From Phycisphaeraceae bacterium (GTDB lineage Bacteria > Planctomycetota > Phycisphaerae > Phycisphaerales > UBA1924), in the NCBI GenBank assembly GCA_019636515.1, contig JAHBXI010000001.1, forward strand, positions 989,878 to 1,053,877: a stretch of DNA of 64,000 nt. The letters run 5' to 3'. Position numbers and translations under genes: made by a program. The notes under the pieces were generated by a model. That model was not told where the DNA came from and made no database searches. It saw only the letters and a list, made by a program, of their open reading frames with translations. Positions 1 through 9,594 of the stretch are shown one piece after another (position 1 is the first letter of the stretch; each line of letters opens with the position of its first letter).

Positions 1-403
1 TGTAGATCTGGCTTCCGCCCGAGATGTCGAAGGAATAGAACCCGTTGCCGCCGATCTGGCTCGTCACGTCCCAGCGGTAATCGAACAGATCGCCAGACCC
101 CGACAACGCCGATTCGTACGCCGTCAACGAGCCCATCCCGTTGCCGTTGAAAATCAGGTTGTGCGCCGAGCCGCCGTTGAACCAGTCATTGGAGTGAACG
201 TACGCCGCGAGGATCGTCGAGCCCGCCGGCATGCCGCCGACAAAGAAATTTCCCGTCGCGTTCGAAACCGACGGGAACGCCACGGCCGTCAACTGGCCCC
301 CGACGTTTCCGAAATAGTTCCCGGTGTTGTTGATCGCCGCGCCGGCGACGCCGCACAGGCCCGACAACGCCACCACGACCGCCGCTCGATTGAAAGACCT
401 CAT
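1..403 (-). CDS. Secreted protein of unknown function, C-terminus cut by the window edge
   Basis: The frame opens at an ATG (403) preceded by GAGAGGAGATTGCA, a clear ribosome binding site, and runs off the window start after about 134 codons without a stop. The first 24 residues (MRSFNRAAVVVALSGLCGVA...) form a typical signal peptide with an AGA cleavage site, so the product is exported. The rest is Gly/Asn/Ser-rich with no motif I recognise. It resembles the small exported proteins near 20-22 kb, so it may carry a C-terminal sorting tail outside the window. The 200 bases upstream are unusually AT-rich and probably hold its promoter. Seen: signal peptide and RBS. Inferred: surface location. 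Confidence 0.7.
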   Translation of the reverse strand, partial: MRSFNRAAVVVALSGLCGVAGAAINNTGNYFGNVGGQLTAVAFPSVSNATGNFFVGGMPAGSTILAAYVHSNDWFNGGSAHNLIFNGNGMGSLTAYESALSGSGDLFDYRWDVTSQIGGNGFYSFDISGGSQIY

Positions 404-604
404 TGCAATCTCCTCTCTCTGTTCTGACACCTTCGCCCCGGCGGACATTCCACCTGGACGAGGCATACACACATACGCATCCAGTATAGGTTTGGCTGCG
501 GTAAAAACCCCATATTTTCGTGCCCAAAAGTATAAAATCGATGATTCAAATACGAAAAATGCATGAACCAGTATGGTTTGCAACCAAGCAGGCATCGACG
601 CCGA

Positions 605-1120
605 TTATGCCAAATATCCAAACAAATTACAAACTTTGAGTACGCCCAGGGCATACGCGCCGGCGACCAGATCATCAAGCAGGATCCCCCACCCGCCCGG
701 CACGCGCTGGATCTGGCGGGCGGGCCAGGGCTTCACGATGTCGAGAATCCGAAAGACCACGAACGCGAGCACCAGCGTTCCTGTAACCCGCGCGGGGGAG
801 TCGGCCACGGCAAGCGGGAGCATCATCAACGCCAGCGACTGCCCCGCCACCTCGTCGGCGACCACCACCGATGGGTCCTTGCCGTGGACCACCTCGGCCC
901 GGCTTCCTTGAAGGACGCAGGCGGCGGAAAAAACCAGGGCGACACCGGCCAGCGTGCCGTTGTAGAGCCACGGCGCCTGAGCCGGGCCAAGTCCGCCGGC
1001 AATCAAGGCCCCGGCGAGCACGACCGGGGGAATCGAGCCCCACGAGCCCGACGCGGGCCGAAGGTAGCCGATGCCCCAGACGGTCAGCCACGGGAATGAA
1101 TCACGGGCCGGGTACTTCAT
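605..1120 (-). CDS. pgpA: Phosphatidylglycerophosphatase A
   Basis: A 171-residue membrane enzyme that dephosphorylates phosphatidylglycerophosphate to phosphatidylglycerol. Family hallmarks are visible: an N-terminal GIGYLRPASGSWGS segment (residues 16-29, the G-G-x-PGTxGS block), KDPSxVVADEVAGQ in the middle (the acidic metal site) and the C-terminal FRILDIVKPWPARQ...GGWGILLDDLVAG block. Length matches PgpA (about 160-170). The start ATG overlaps the pgsA stop by ATGA, so the two consecutive steps of phosphatidylglycerol synthesis are translationally coupled. No clear terminator follows. Confidence 0.93.
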   Translation of the reverse strand: MKYPARDSFPWLTVWGIGYLRPASGSWGSIPPVVLAGALIAGGLGPAQAPWLYNGTLAGVALVFSAACVLQGSRAEVVHGKDPSVVVADEVAGQSLALMMLPLAVADSPARVTGTLVLAFVVFRILDIVKPWPARQIQRVPGGWGILLDDLVAGAYALGVLKVCNLFGYLA

Positions 1121-1806
1121 GGCGAATCACCCGAGGCGTCGTGGCCTTCTCTCCCTCGGTCGTGGCGTGCTTCGCGAACGGATCGCGTGATGTACGGGAT
1201 CGCGGAGGCCAGGGTGACGGCCACCATGAACCAGACCAGCCCGTCAATCAGCATCCGGACGCCCGGCCCGGGCGCGGCGTTGGTCATGGCCAGGAGGATG
1301 AGAATCGTGGGGATGGTCGCCGACTGGACGACCATCTTGAGTTTCCCGGAGAACGAAGCGGAAAAATCGGTCCCACGGGACTCGAACCATCCCCGGATGG
1401 AGGTCACGAGAAGTTCCCTCGCCAGGACCGTCACCGCCATCCAGGGCGCCACCCCTGTCAATTGCTCGTGCGTCCCATCGGGGTACGTGACCTGAAACTT
1501 CGGCCCGCACAGGCAGATGAACGCCCCGACGACCAGCACCTTGTCGGCAAAGGGGTCCATGATGCGCCCGAAGACCGTGACCGAATTCCATCGCCGCGCG
1601 AGGTGGCCATCCAGCGCATCGGTGAGGGCCGCGACGATGAAAATCCCGGCCGTCAGGCCCAGGAGCACACGGGTGCTGAGCGGGACGATGGCCCCGTGGT
1701 CAAGACCCGAGGAAATGCGAACCGAGCCGATGCCCAGGAAGATGAAGAACGCCGCCGCGAGCAGGATCCGGAACATCGTCAGCGCATTTGGCAATGCCCG
1801 GCGCAT
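1117..1806 (-). CDS. pgsA: CDP-diacylglycerol-glycerol-3-phosphate 3-phosphatidyltransferase
   Basis: This enzyme makes phosphatidylglycerophosphate from CDP-diacylglycerol and glycerol-3-phosphate, the step before PgpA. The CDP-alcohol phosphotransferase signature D-x2-DG-x2-AR-x8-G-x3-D-x3-D is complete in DALDGHLARRWNSV...FGRIMDPFADK. Several transmembrane helices follow. I chose the ATG at 1806 because MRRALPNALTMFR matches the family's usual amino terminus; an in-frame GTG at 1857 is an alternative, and the frame stays open far upstream without meaning. At about 229 residues it is slightly longer than E. coli PgsA (about 182), because of a longer loop around residues 100-130. It lies first in the pgsA-pgpA pair, divergent from nuoJ. 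Confidence 0.92.
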   Translation of the reverse strand: MRRALPNALTMFRILLAAAFFIFLGIGSVRISSGLDHGAIVPLSTRVLLGLTAGIFIVAALTDALDGHLARRWNSVTVFGRIMDPFADKVLVVGAFICLCGPKFQVTYPDGTHEQLTGVAPWMAVTVLARELLVTSIRGWFESRGTDFSASFSGKLKMVVQSATIPTILILLAMTNAAPGPGVRMLIDGLVWFMVAVTLASAIPYITRSVREARHDRGREGHDASGDSP

Positions 1807-2119
1807 CGATCGCGACGAGGGATTGGTTCCGGGAATGTCGCCGGGGGTGGGATTCACTCGACGAGCGTACCCCGCGACGGATCGACGCCGCGGAACGGAA
1901 CCGGCATGATAGCGTGAGGGGCATCGCCGGCGCCGCCAGAAGGCGAGCGAACCCCCGATCGGCGCCGTGCGTTGAGTCCGTCGCGGACGGCTCGGTTGAA
2001 CCCGTATGACCGACACTCTATCCTCTGGACCCGCCCAGACGCCGCGAGCGGCGCGGGGGAGTCGCCTGATCGCGGGGCGGTTGGATCGGTCGGTCCGTGC
2101 GCCGTCGGGAACGAGCGAG

Positions 2120-3100
2120 TTGGAAGCATTCATTTCTCCCTTTGTCCTGTACCTCGCCATCGCGATCGGCGCCGCGGGCGTTTTTCTCGCGCTGCCGCGC
2201 CGGACCAGGGGAGTGCAGGCGATCGGCGGGCTCATCGCCGCCGTGGGGGGCGGGCTGGCGATCCTGGGAATGACCGCGGCCAACATCGCCGACCGTCCCA
2301 ATGTCTATTTCTACATCTTCGCGTTCGTGGCCCTGGGGGGAGGCCTCCGCGTGATCACGCATCAACGGCCGGTGTACGCCGCGCTCTACTTCATTCTGAC
2401 GATCCTCGCCACCGCCGGGCTGTTCCTCATCCTCTCGGCCGAGTTCATGGCCTTCGCGTTGATCATCGTCTACGCCGGGGCGATCCTCATCACCTACCTG
2501 TTCGTCATCATGCTCGCCACGCAGACCCCGATGAACGACGACGTGGAGAGCCTGGCGGATTACGACCTCGAAGCCCGGGAGCCACTGGCGGCCACCGCCG
2601 TCGGGTTCGTTCTTCTCGCCGCGCTGACCACGATGATGTTCCGCGGGGTGCCTCAGGTCGAGCCGGCCGCGGATGCCACCGCCGCGAACGCCATCATCGA
2701 GGTCATGCCCGGCCGGGTCGAGACCGTGCTGCGCCGCGGGGGGCTCCTCCAGCCCGGCGAACGCATCGCCACCGACCCGACCACCGGCCGGCCCCTGATC
2801 AACGCGGGTGAGAGAACCGTGACGCTGTCCAGCGGTCGCGACGCGCGGCGGACGATTGCCTGGCCGGAGGGCCTGGGCGCGCGGAACATCGAGGGCGTGG
2901 GCATGACCCTGATCGGCCGCCACCCCGGGACAATCGAGATCGCCGGCGTGATCCTGCTGATGGCGATGCTCGGGGCGGTGGTGCTCAGCCGCAAGCAGGT
3001 GCAACTCGACGATGCGGAGAAAAGCCGGCAGGCCCGGACCCTCGCCGGGTCGATCGGCGAGCCGTCCGCCTCGACGCCCGGACCGGAGAGGACCGCGTGA
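2120..3100 (+). CDS. nuoJ: NADH-quinone oxidoreductase subunit J
   Basis: Membrane-arm subunit of complex I (NADH:quinone oxidoreductase). The first 120 residues contain four hydrophobic helices, including the conserved FALIIVYAGAILITYLFVIML block typical of NuoJ/ND6. I prefer the TTG at 2120 because the protein then begins EAFISPFVLYLAI, a normal NuoJ amino terminus, behind a GGGAACGAG sequence. An ATG at 2006 would add 38 residues of non-conserved, Arg-rich sequence. Unusually long for NuoJ (326 versus about 170-200 residues): an approximately 100-residue hydrophilic insert precedes the last helix. The stop overlaps the nuoK start (GTGA). First gene of a J-K-L-M-N cluster. Confidence 0.88.
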   Translation: MEAFISPFVLYLAIAIGAAGVFLALPRRTRGVQAIGGLIAAVGGGLAILGMTAANIADRPNVYFYIFAFVALGGGLRVITHQRPVYAALYFILTILATAGLFLILSAEFMAFALIIVYAGAILITYLFVIMLATQTPMNDDVESLADYDLEAREPLAATAVGFVLLAALTTMMFRGVPQVEPAADATAANAIIEVMPGRVETVLRRGGLLQPGERIATDPTTGRPLINAGERTVTLSSGRDARRTIAWPEGLGARNIEGVGMTLIGRHPGTIEIAGVILLMAMLGAVVLSRKQVQLDDAEKSRQARTLAGSIGEPSASTPGPERTA

Positions 3101-3471
3101 CCAGTGCCTGGCTCATGATGACGTCATCCGCCCTGCTTGCCCAGACAGGGGCGCCCGCCGCCATGGCCGGGCCGACGCTGGCCCATTACCTCTTCGTGTC
3201 AGCCGCGATGTTCGCGCTGGGGCTGATCGGGTTCCTGACTCGCCGGAACCTCATCATCATGTTCCTGTCCACGGAATTGATGTTCCAGGCGGCGGGGATC
3301 GCCCTGATCGCGTTCAGCCGTTTCCACCTGAACCATACGGGGGAGACGTTCGTGATCTTCGTCCTGACGATCGCGGCGGCGGAAGCCGCGATGGCCCTGG
3401 CGCTGGTGGTGCTGCTGTTCCGTCGGCGAGAATCACTCGACGCCCAGCAGTGGGACGAGATGAGCGGCTGA
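3097..3471 (+). CDS. nuoK: NADH-quinone oxidoreductase subunit K
   Basis: Small antiporter-like subunit of the complex I membrane arm. The core, from LAHYLFVSAAMFALG through TRRNLIIMFLSTELMFQAAGI to a third helix ending in LFRRRESLD, is classical NuoK, including the conserved intramembrane Glu in STELMFQ and a second Glu in AAAEAAMAL. The GTG start overlaps the nuoJ stop (GTGA); the ATG at 3115 is a possible alternative and would remove a non-conserved leader. Length of 124 residues fits the family (about 100). Co-transcribed with nuoJ and nuoL. Confidence 0.93.
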   Translation: MTSAWLMMTSSALLAQTGAPAAMAGPTLAHYLFVSAAMFALGLIGFLTRRNLIIMFLSTELMFQAAGIALIAFSRFHLNHTGETFVIFVLTIAAAEAAMALALVVLLFRRRESLDAQQWDEMSG

Positions 3472-3528
3472 CCGTGGCCGACGGGCGAGAATGTTCGTTT
3501 GACGCGAGGAGTCGCGTCCCGAGGATGC

Positions 3529-5742
3529 ATGCAGGTGACGCTGATTGATCTGGCGACAAGTTCGGTGGCGGCGGCCCTGGCCGCCGAAACACCCGCCGCG
3601 GCGGCTTCGGGGACGCCCGGGGCGGGGGCTCGCCTCATGCTCATCGTTCCCGTGCTGACGCTGCTGGGCACCGTGCTGTGCGGGTTGTGCGCGGCGCTCA
3701 GGGTCAAGTCAAAACTCCCGGCGTGGACGACCGTGGCCCTCCTGGCCGGGTCCTTCGCGGCGGTGGCGGCGACGTTCTCACGCGGCGAGGGCGTCCTCTC
3801 GCCGGTGATCGCCCACGGCTTCGAGTGGATCAGCATCGCCTGGGGTGGGTGGGGCTCGGGGGGGCTGGGGCACGGGATCACGGCGAATTTCTCGTTCTAC
3901 GTGGACTCGCTGACGCTGCTGTGGATGCTCTTTGTGACCGGGTTGGCGACGCTGATCGCGCTGTACGCCAGCGAGTACATGTCCCACGATGCGGGGACCG
4001 GGTACTGCCGGTTCTTCGCGGGGTTCAACCTGTTCGTGTTCAGCATGTCGTGCCTGGTGATGGCCGATAACCTGGTCCTGCTGTACCTGGGGTGGGAGGG
4101 CGTGGGGCTGTGCTCGTACCTGCTGATCGGGTACTTCTACAAGAAGCCCTCGGCGGTGGCGGCGGCGAAGAAGGCGTTCATTGTCAACCGCATCGGCGAC
4201 CTGGGCCTTGCGCTGGGGATTTTCCTCATCTACGTGCAGTTCGGAAGCGTCGAATACGCCACGGTCTTCGAGGCGGCCCGGCCCTACATCGATTCGTTCA
4301 GGTCCGGTGACTTCGCGGCGATCCCCGCGGCGGTGCAGTTGATCCCGATACTCCTCATGGTGGGCGCGTTCGGCAAGTCCGCCCAGTTGCCCCTCTACGT
4401 GTGGCTCCCCGACGCCATGGAAGGACCCACGCCCGTCTCGGCGCTCATCCACGCCGCCACCATGGTCACCGCGGGCGTCTACCTGATCGCCCGGACCTAC
4501 CCGCTCTTCCTGTGCTCGGAGCATGCCTTGCCCGTGGTCGCCTGGGTTGGAACGCTGACCGCCCTGCTCGCCGCGACGATCGGCATGGCCCAGTTCGACA
4601 TCAAGCGGATCATGGCGTACTCCACCGTCTCGCAACTGGGGTACATGTTCGCGGGACTGGGAGCCCTGACAAGCGTGGGCGCGGCCTTCCACGTGCTGAC
4701 ACACGCCTTCTTCAAGGCGTTGCTCTTCCTGTGCTGCGGGGCGGTCATGCACGGGTTCGCCGGCCAACTCGACCTGCGGCGCCTGTCCGGCCTGATCCGC
4801 GTGCCCGGATGGAAGGTCGTCGGGGTCGGGATGCTCATCGGATGCGCGAACCTCGCCGGATTCCCCTTCACCGCCGGGTTCTTCAGCAAGGACATGATCC
4901 TGGCCGAGGCGTTTGTTACCCCCGGCATGGCGCCCATCGGCTGGCTGCTGCTCCTGACCGCCGGGCTGACCGCCTACTACACGTTCCGCGTTTTCTTCCG
5001 CGTCTTTGTCGGCCCGGTTTCTTTCGAACCCGGTGACGAGGTCCACTCACACGCCCACGACGAGGCACACACGCACGGCCATTCGAGCGATCACGCCAAC
5101 ACGCACGATCAAGCCCCCGCGCACGCCTCCACGGCACACGGCCACTTCCATCCCCACGCCCCGGGATGGGCGATCAATACGGTCCTGGTCATCCTGTCGG
5201 GCCTGTCGATCGCCGCGGCGGGCCTGTATTTCATGGGTCCGCACGGCGGCTGGGTCGCCTCGATGATCCACCACTCGAGCGCGGACCTCCCGGCCGCGAT
5301 CGGAGAGCATCCCTCGCACGGGTCGTTCCTGGGCATGGATCCGCACAAGGTCATGTACTACGTATCCGCGGTGGTCGGATTCGCCGGGATCGCGGCGGCG
5401 TTCATTCTGCACTACGCCGGGCGGACCTCCGCCGCCACCAGCCGCCGAGCGGACACCCTCTCGGATCGCCTGGGCGTCATCGCGCGGGCCGCCCGTGCCA
5501 AGTGGTACGTGGACGAGGTCTACGACTACCTGATCCGGACACCCCTGTGGGTGCTTTCTCACGTCTTCCACCTGGTTGACAAACTCATCGTCGACGGTCT
5601 GGTGGACCTGTTCGGGTGGCTTCCCCGGGCGTTCGGCCGGTCCATCCGCCCCTCGCAATCGGGGGTCCTGCACGGGTACGCCGTCGGGATGGCCGGCGGC
5701 CTGGCGGTGATTCTTCTGATCGTCCTTCTCGTCGCGTGGTAG
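3529..5742 (+). CDS. nuoL: NADH-quinone oxidoreductase subunit L, with His-rich loop
   Basis: Largest proton-pumping subunit of complex I. Conserved antiporter motifs are visible: YCRFFAGFNLFVFSMSCLV, WEGVGLCSYLLIG, LPDAMEGPTPVSALIHAATM (with the channel Glu/Lys/His residues) and the long C-terminal lateral helix. The ATG at 3529 has GAGG four bases upstream; a TTG at 3499 would add ten residues. About 737 residues, on the long side for NuoL, because of a hydrophilic insertion near residues 505-545 that is crowded with His and Asp/Glu (HSHAHDEAHTHGHSS and continuing). NuoM carries a similar insert. A role in binding metal or protons is inference only. Confidence 0.95.
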   Translation: MQVTLIDLATSSVAAALAAETPAAAASGTPGAGARLMLIVPVLTLLGTVLCGLCAALRVKSKLPAWTTVALLAGSFAAVAATFSRGEGVLSPVIAHGFEWISIAWGGWGSGGLGHGITANFSFYVDSLTLLWMLFVTGLATLIALYASEYMSHDAGTGYCRFFAGFNLFVFSMSCLVMADNLVLLYLGWEGVGLCSYLLIGYFYKKPSAVAAAKKAFIVNRIGDLGLALGIFLIYVQFGSVEYATVFEAARPYIDSFRSGDFAAIPAAVQLIPILLMVGAFGKSAQLPLYVWLPDAMEGPTPVSALIHAATMVTAGVYLIARTYPLFLCSEHALPVVAWVGTLTALLAATIGMAQFDIKRIMAYSTVSQLGYMFAGLGALTSVGAAFHVLTHAFFKALLFLCCGAVMHGFAGQLDLRRLSGLIRVPGWKVVGVGMLIGCANLAGFPFTAGFFSKDMILAEAFVTPGMAPIGWLLLLTAGLTAYYTFRVFFRVFVGPVSFEPGDEVHSHAHDEAHTHGHSSDHANTHDQAPAHASTAHGHFHPHAPGWAINTVLVILSGLSIAAAGLYFMGPHGGWVASMIHHSSADLPAAIGEHPSHGSFLGMDPHKVMYYVSAVVGFAGIAAAFILHYAGRTSAATSRRADTLSDRLGVIARAARAKWYVDEVYDYLIRTPLWVLSHVFHLVDKLIVDGLVDLFGWLPRAFGRSIRPSQSGVLHGYAVGMAGGLAVILLIVLLVAW

Positions 5743-5817
5743 TTGAGTCTTTCTCGGGGGACAAAGGTACCGGGTCCGGGGTCAGGGGACTGACCCGGAT
5801 CGAAACTGGAGCGTCCG

Positions 5818-7686
5818 TTGGCCGAGTCGATCCTGATCCTGCTGATCCTGCTTCCGCTGGCGTTCGCGGCGTTTACGTCGTGGATGCCCCGCCGGCACGC
5901 CCCGACGGTCGCGCTGCTGGGAACGTCGATCGCCCTGGTCCTGGGCGTGTACGCCGCGTTCATCTTCGACTGGAACATCACCGGGCGCTACCAGTTCGAG
6001 AACACCGTCGAGTGGCTCCCGGCCCTGGGCATCTCCCTGAAAGTCGGAGTTGACGGGGTCTCGATGCTCCTGCTCCTGCTCACGCTGCTTCTCGGGCCGG
6101 TGTGCGTGCTGGCGTCCCTGACCGCGATCACCGACCGCGTGCGGACGTACTACGCCTGGCTCCTGGTGCTTCAGGCCGCGATGACGGGGGTGTTCGTCGC
6201 CCGCGACCTGATCCTTTTCTACACATGCTTCGAGTTCACGCTCATCCCCATGTACATCCTGATCAGCCTGTTCGGATCGACCAACCGGCGCAAGGCGGCG
6301 ATCAAGTTCTTCCTGTACACCTTCACGGGCTCGATCATCGCGCTGGCCGGCCTGGTCTACGTCGCGTGGCACGCGTCCGAACACGCCGTCTCGGGGGGAT
6401 GGACCTTTGACCTCGACCGCTTGATGATCGCCGCGGCGGACCTGCCGCCTTCGGCCCAGGGGTGGGTACTTGCCGCCCTGCTGCTTGGGTTCGCGGTCAA
6501 GGTACCCCTCTTTCCATTGCACACGTGGCTGCCGCTGGCCCACACCGAGGCGCCGACGGCCGGCTCGGTCATCCTCGCGGGCGTTCTCCTGAAACTGGGG
6601 ACGTACGGCATCTACCGGCTGGCGATTCCGTTCGTACCGGCGGCGTTCGCCGAATTCGCCCCGTACCTGGCGGCCCTTTCCATCGTGGGGATCGTGTACG
6701 GCGGACTGATCTGCTGGGTGCAGACCGACATCAAGAAACTGGTCGCGTATTCGTCGGTGGCTCACCTGGGCTTTTGCGTCCTGGGGATGACCGCGGGCAA
6801 CGAGATCGGCCTGTCGGGCAGCGTCCTGTACATGATCAACCACGGCCTGTCCACCGGGGCGCTGTTCCTCCTGATCGGCATGGTGTACGAGCGGTACCAC
6901 ACGCGTGACATGGGGCAGTTGGGCGGTCTGGCCGCGAAGATGCCCGTCTGGTCCACGTTCATGGTCTTCTTTGTGATGTCGTCGGTCGGACTCCCGGGAC
7001 TGAACGGATTCATCAGCGAGTTCATGTGCCTGCTGGGCGCGTTCCAGTCCGCCGACGGATGGGGAATGGGCCTGTGGGGTTCGGCGGCTCCCGAGGGCGT
7101 CTTCCTGCCCGGCTCGACCCCGGGGTTGCTCGGTCCGTGGTACGCCGCGCTGGCCGGAGTCGGCATGATCGTCGCCGCCATCTACCTCCTTCAACTGACA
7201 GGCAAGGTGGTGTGGGGGCCACTGGTCGAGCCCGCCGGACACGGCGACGGTGCCCATCACGGGCACCAGCACACCGCACACGAGGCCGGCCATGACGCGC
7301 CCGGCGCCCACAACACGCTTCACCCGGCGAGCCCTTCGCCCGCCGGGAATCAACAACGACACTCGAACCTCCCGGCCGACCTCAACGCCCGGGAGATCGG
7401 CATCCTTGTCCCGCTCGCGGCGTTGTGCCTGTTCCTGGGCGTGTACCCGAAGCCCTCGCTGGTGGCGATCTCGGGTTCGGTGAAGCAGACCGCCGCGATC
7501 ATGCGAGAAGCCGGGGTCTTCTCGAAGCGCCCGGCAACGCTTCCCCCGGCGGAGCAGCCGACGCCGGTTGAGGCCACGCCGTCCGCGCCCCGAGAGGCAC
7601 AGAGCGGCGCCCAGGCCGCCGCGAAGCCATCCGAGGCGCCCCCGGGCGCCGTCACCCTCTCAGGCCACGGGGGGATGAGCCGATGA
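5818..7686 (+). CDS. nuoM: NADH-quinone oxidoreductase subunit M, with His-rich loop
   Basis: Second antiporter-like subunit of the complex I membrane arm. Family motifs include FTLIPMYILISLFGS, HTWLPLAHTEAPTAGSVILAG and DIKKLVAYSSVAHLGF. Translation starts at a TTG (5818) behind CTGGAGCG; no better upstream codon exists before the nuoL stop. The C-terminal part carries a His/Ala/Gly-rich segment near residues 475-510 (HGDGAHHGHQHTAHEAGH) and a Pro/Ala-rich tail beyond the last helix, making 622 residues against the usual 500 or so. It overlaps nuoN by ATGA. Confidence 0.94.
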   Translation: MAESILILLILLPLAFAAFTSWMPRRHAPTVALLGTSIALVLGVYAAFIFDWNITGRYQFENTVEWLPALGISLKVGVDGVSMLLLLLTLLLGPVCVLASLTAITDRVRTYYAWLLVLQAAMTGVFVARDLILFYTCFEFTLIPMYILISLFGSTNRRKAAIKFFLYTFTGSIIALAGLVYVAWHASEHAVSGGWTFDLDRLMIAAADLPPSAQGWVLAALLLGFAVKVPLFPLHTWLPLAHTEAPTAGSVILAGVLLKLGTYGIYRLAIPFVPAAFAEFAPYLAALSIVGIVYGGLICWVQTDIKKLVAYSSVAHLGFCVLGMTAGNEIGLSGSVLYMINHGLSTGALFLLIGMVYERYHTRDMGQLGGLAAKMPVWSTFMVFFVMSSVGLPGLNGFISEFMCLLGAFQSADGWGMGLWGSAAPEGVFLPGSTPGLLGPWYAALAGVGMIVAAIYLLQLTGKVVWGPLVEPAGHGDGAHHGHQHTAHEAGHDAPGAHNTLHPASPSPAGNQQRHSNLPADLNAREIGILVPLAALCLFLGVYPKPSLVAISGSVKQTAAIMREAGVFSKRPATLPPAEQPTPVEATPSAPREAQSGAQAAAKPSEAPPGAVTLSGHGGMSR

Positions 7687-9416
7687 CCATCGCCGACCGA
7701 CTCTCGTTCCTCTGGCCCGAGATCATCCTCTTCGGCGCCACGTGCGGCGTGATGATGCTCGGTCTGTCGAAGCACCGATCCACTCGCAAACTATGCGCCC
7801 CGGTGTCGGGGATCGCGCTGATCGCCGCCGGCGTGGCCGCCTGGCTGACAACCCCGGGCCCGGACACGGTGACCGCCCAAACCGGCCAGTTGCTCTTCCC
7901 CGGGCTGGCGCTCTACGGCAAGGGCATGATTGCCGTCGTCGGGGTGCTCATGCTCCTGCTCGTCGCCGGCACGGTCGACCGCGCCGACGAGGAGCACATC
8001 GCGGCCCGAAGAGCACGGTTCAACCCGCTGTCGAGCAACCGGGCCGAGTTCTATTCCTTCTTCCTGTTCTCCCTGACGGGCCTGATGCTCTGCGCCGGGG
8101 CCGATGACCTGATCTGGCTCTTTCTGGCCCTGGAACTGACAAGCCTGCCGACGTACATCATGGTCACGATGTCGGGCGCCTCGGCCGGGTCGTGGATGGC
8201 CTGGCGGAACAAGAGCCAGGAGGCGGGTGTCAAGTACTTCTTCCTCGGCGCGCTGGGCGCGGCCGTCTTCCTGTACGGATTTGCCCTTATCTACGGCGGG
8301 ACCGGCTCGACCAACCTCAACGAGATCAGCGACCATATCGCCCATCAGGGACTGAACTCCCTGACCATGACGGGGTTGCTGCTGGCCCTGGCGGGGCTGG
8401 GCTTCAAAGTCGCGGCCGTTCCGATGCACTTCTACACCGCCGACGTGTACGAAGGGGCCGCCGCCCCGGTCTCGGCCTTCCTGGCGTTCACTCCGAAGAC
8501 CGCGGGATTCCTGGGGATCATCCTCCTGTGCGGGTGCATGGGATGGAACTACCCGCCGCACGGGCTTGCCGAGGCGCCCTCCGCCGCGGGGCTCTGGTCC
8601 CCCGATCCGGCGGGAAACTCCTTGCCGGAGCCGATCCGCCTGATGCTGTGGGTCATCGCCGCCTTGACCATGACCGTCGGGAACGTCCTGGCGATTCTTC
8701 AGAACTCCATCAAACGCCTCCTGGCGTACTCCTCCATCGCGCACTCGGGGTACATGCTCGTCGGCGTGATGGTCGGGCCCGGAGCGGCCGATGGTCCGTT
8801 CGGCAAGAACGGCGTCGCCGCGGTCCTGTTCTACCTCTTCTGCTACGGGGTGATGAACCTCGGAGCCTTCGCCGTCGTCGCCGTGCTCGAACGTACACCC
8901 GGTCGATTGGCCGATGCCCAGCCGGGCGAGGTTCACGAGATCGAGTCAATCGATGAACTGCGAGGGCTGTGCCGGACCCGGCCTTTGCTGGGGTGGGTCA
9001 TGGCGATCTGCTCGCTCAGCCTGCTGGGACTGCCACCCCTGGTCGGCTTCTTTGCCAAGGCTCCCCTGTTCACCAGCGCCATCTCCGCCGGAGAGATAAC
9101 GCTGGTGGTGGTGCTTGGCATCAACTCGGCGATCGCCGCGTACTACTACCTGCGACTGGTCCGATGCGTCATGCTCGAGGATCCCGACCCGGCCTCGCCC
9201 CCCACCAACGAATCACCGTTCGGATCACGCCGCCTGGCGGGGGTACTCTCCGCGGCCGGTGTCCTGGTGCTCGCCGTGGGTGGAAACGCCGTCATGCGGA
9301 CCGCCCATCACGCGGCCGCCTACCGCGCCGCCGACGCGACCGACGCTCGCCACGCCGACTTGCATCGGCCCGACCCCAGCCCCGGACAGGCCCGCGCGGC
9401 AACGGACGCCCCTTGA
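7683..9416 (+). CDS. nuoN: NADH-quinone oxidoreductase subunit N
   Basis: Third antiporter-like subunit of complex I and last gene of the J-K-L-M-N run. Conserved elements are LALELTSLPTYIMV, KYFFLGALGAAVFLYG, PMHFYTADVYEGAAAPVSAFLAF and IKRLLAYSSIAHSGYMLVG. At 577 residues it is longer than E. coli NuoN (485), with extra sequence before helix 10 and a hydrophilic Ala/Asp/His tail. The start overlaps the nuoM stop (ATGA). Subunits A-F, H and I are not in the window, and nuoG lies 14 kb downstream, so the complex is encoded at dispersed loci. Confidence 0.94.
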   Translation: MTIADRLSFLWPEIILFGATCGVMMLGLSKHRSTRKLCAPVSGIALIAAGVAAWLTTPGPDTVTAQTGQLLFPGLALYGKGMIAVVGVLMLLLVAGTVDRADEEHIAARRARFNPLSSNRAEFYSFFLFSLTGLMLCAGADDLIWLFLALELTSLPTYIMVTMSGASAGSWMAWRNKSQEAGVKYFFLGALGAAVFLYGFALIYGGTGSTNLNEISDHIAHQGLNSLTMTGLLLALAGLGFKVAAVPMHFYTADVYEGAAAPVSAFLAFTPKTAGFLGIILLCGCMGWNYPPHGLAEAPSAAGLWSPDPAGNSLPEPIRLMLWVIAALTMTVGNVLAILQNSIKRLLAYSSIAHSGYMLVGVMVGPGAADGPFGKNGVAAVLFYLFCYGVMNLGAFAVVAVLERTPGRLADAQPGEVHEIESIDELRGLCRTRPLLGWVMAICSLSLLGLPPLVGFFAKAPLFTSAISAGEITLVVVLGINSAIAAYYYLRLVRCVMLEDPDPASPPTNESPFGSRRLAGVLSAAGVLVLAVGGNAVMRTAHHAAAYRAADATDARHADLHRPDPSPGQARAATDAP

Positions 9417-9594
9417 CGGCGACCGAACACACTGGAGTCCCTTCCATCACGGGGCGCTGGTCGACACTCCCGAAGTCCGCGATATTGGCTTGTTCTTCGA
9501 TCGCAATACGTTCCTATTTTGTTTGCTACGTTCGGTCTGTACGAGGGTGCCCCCCCGAAGATATACTGGCCTTGGCCGTTGAAGGAGGGGTTCA

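Noticed and set aside
2006..2119. ATG at 2006 as start of nuoJ
   Set aside because: It would add 38 Arg/Ser-rich residues absent from the family and has no RBS; the TTG at 2120 gives a normal amino terminus, though the ATG cannot be excluded.
1807..2301. 165-codon amino-terminal extension of pgsA
   Set aside because: The extension overlaps the divergent intergenic region and nuoJ, lacks conservation and is not found in the family.
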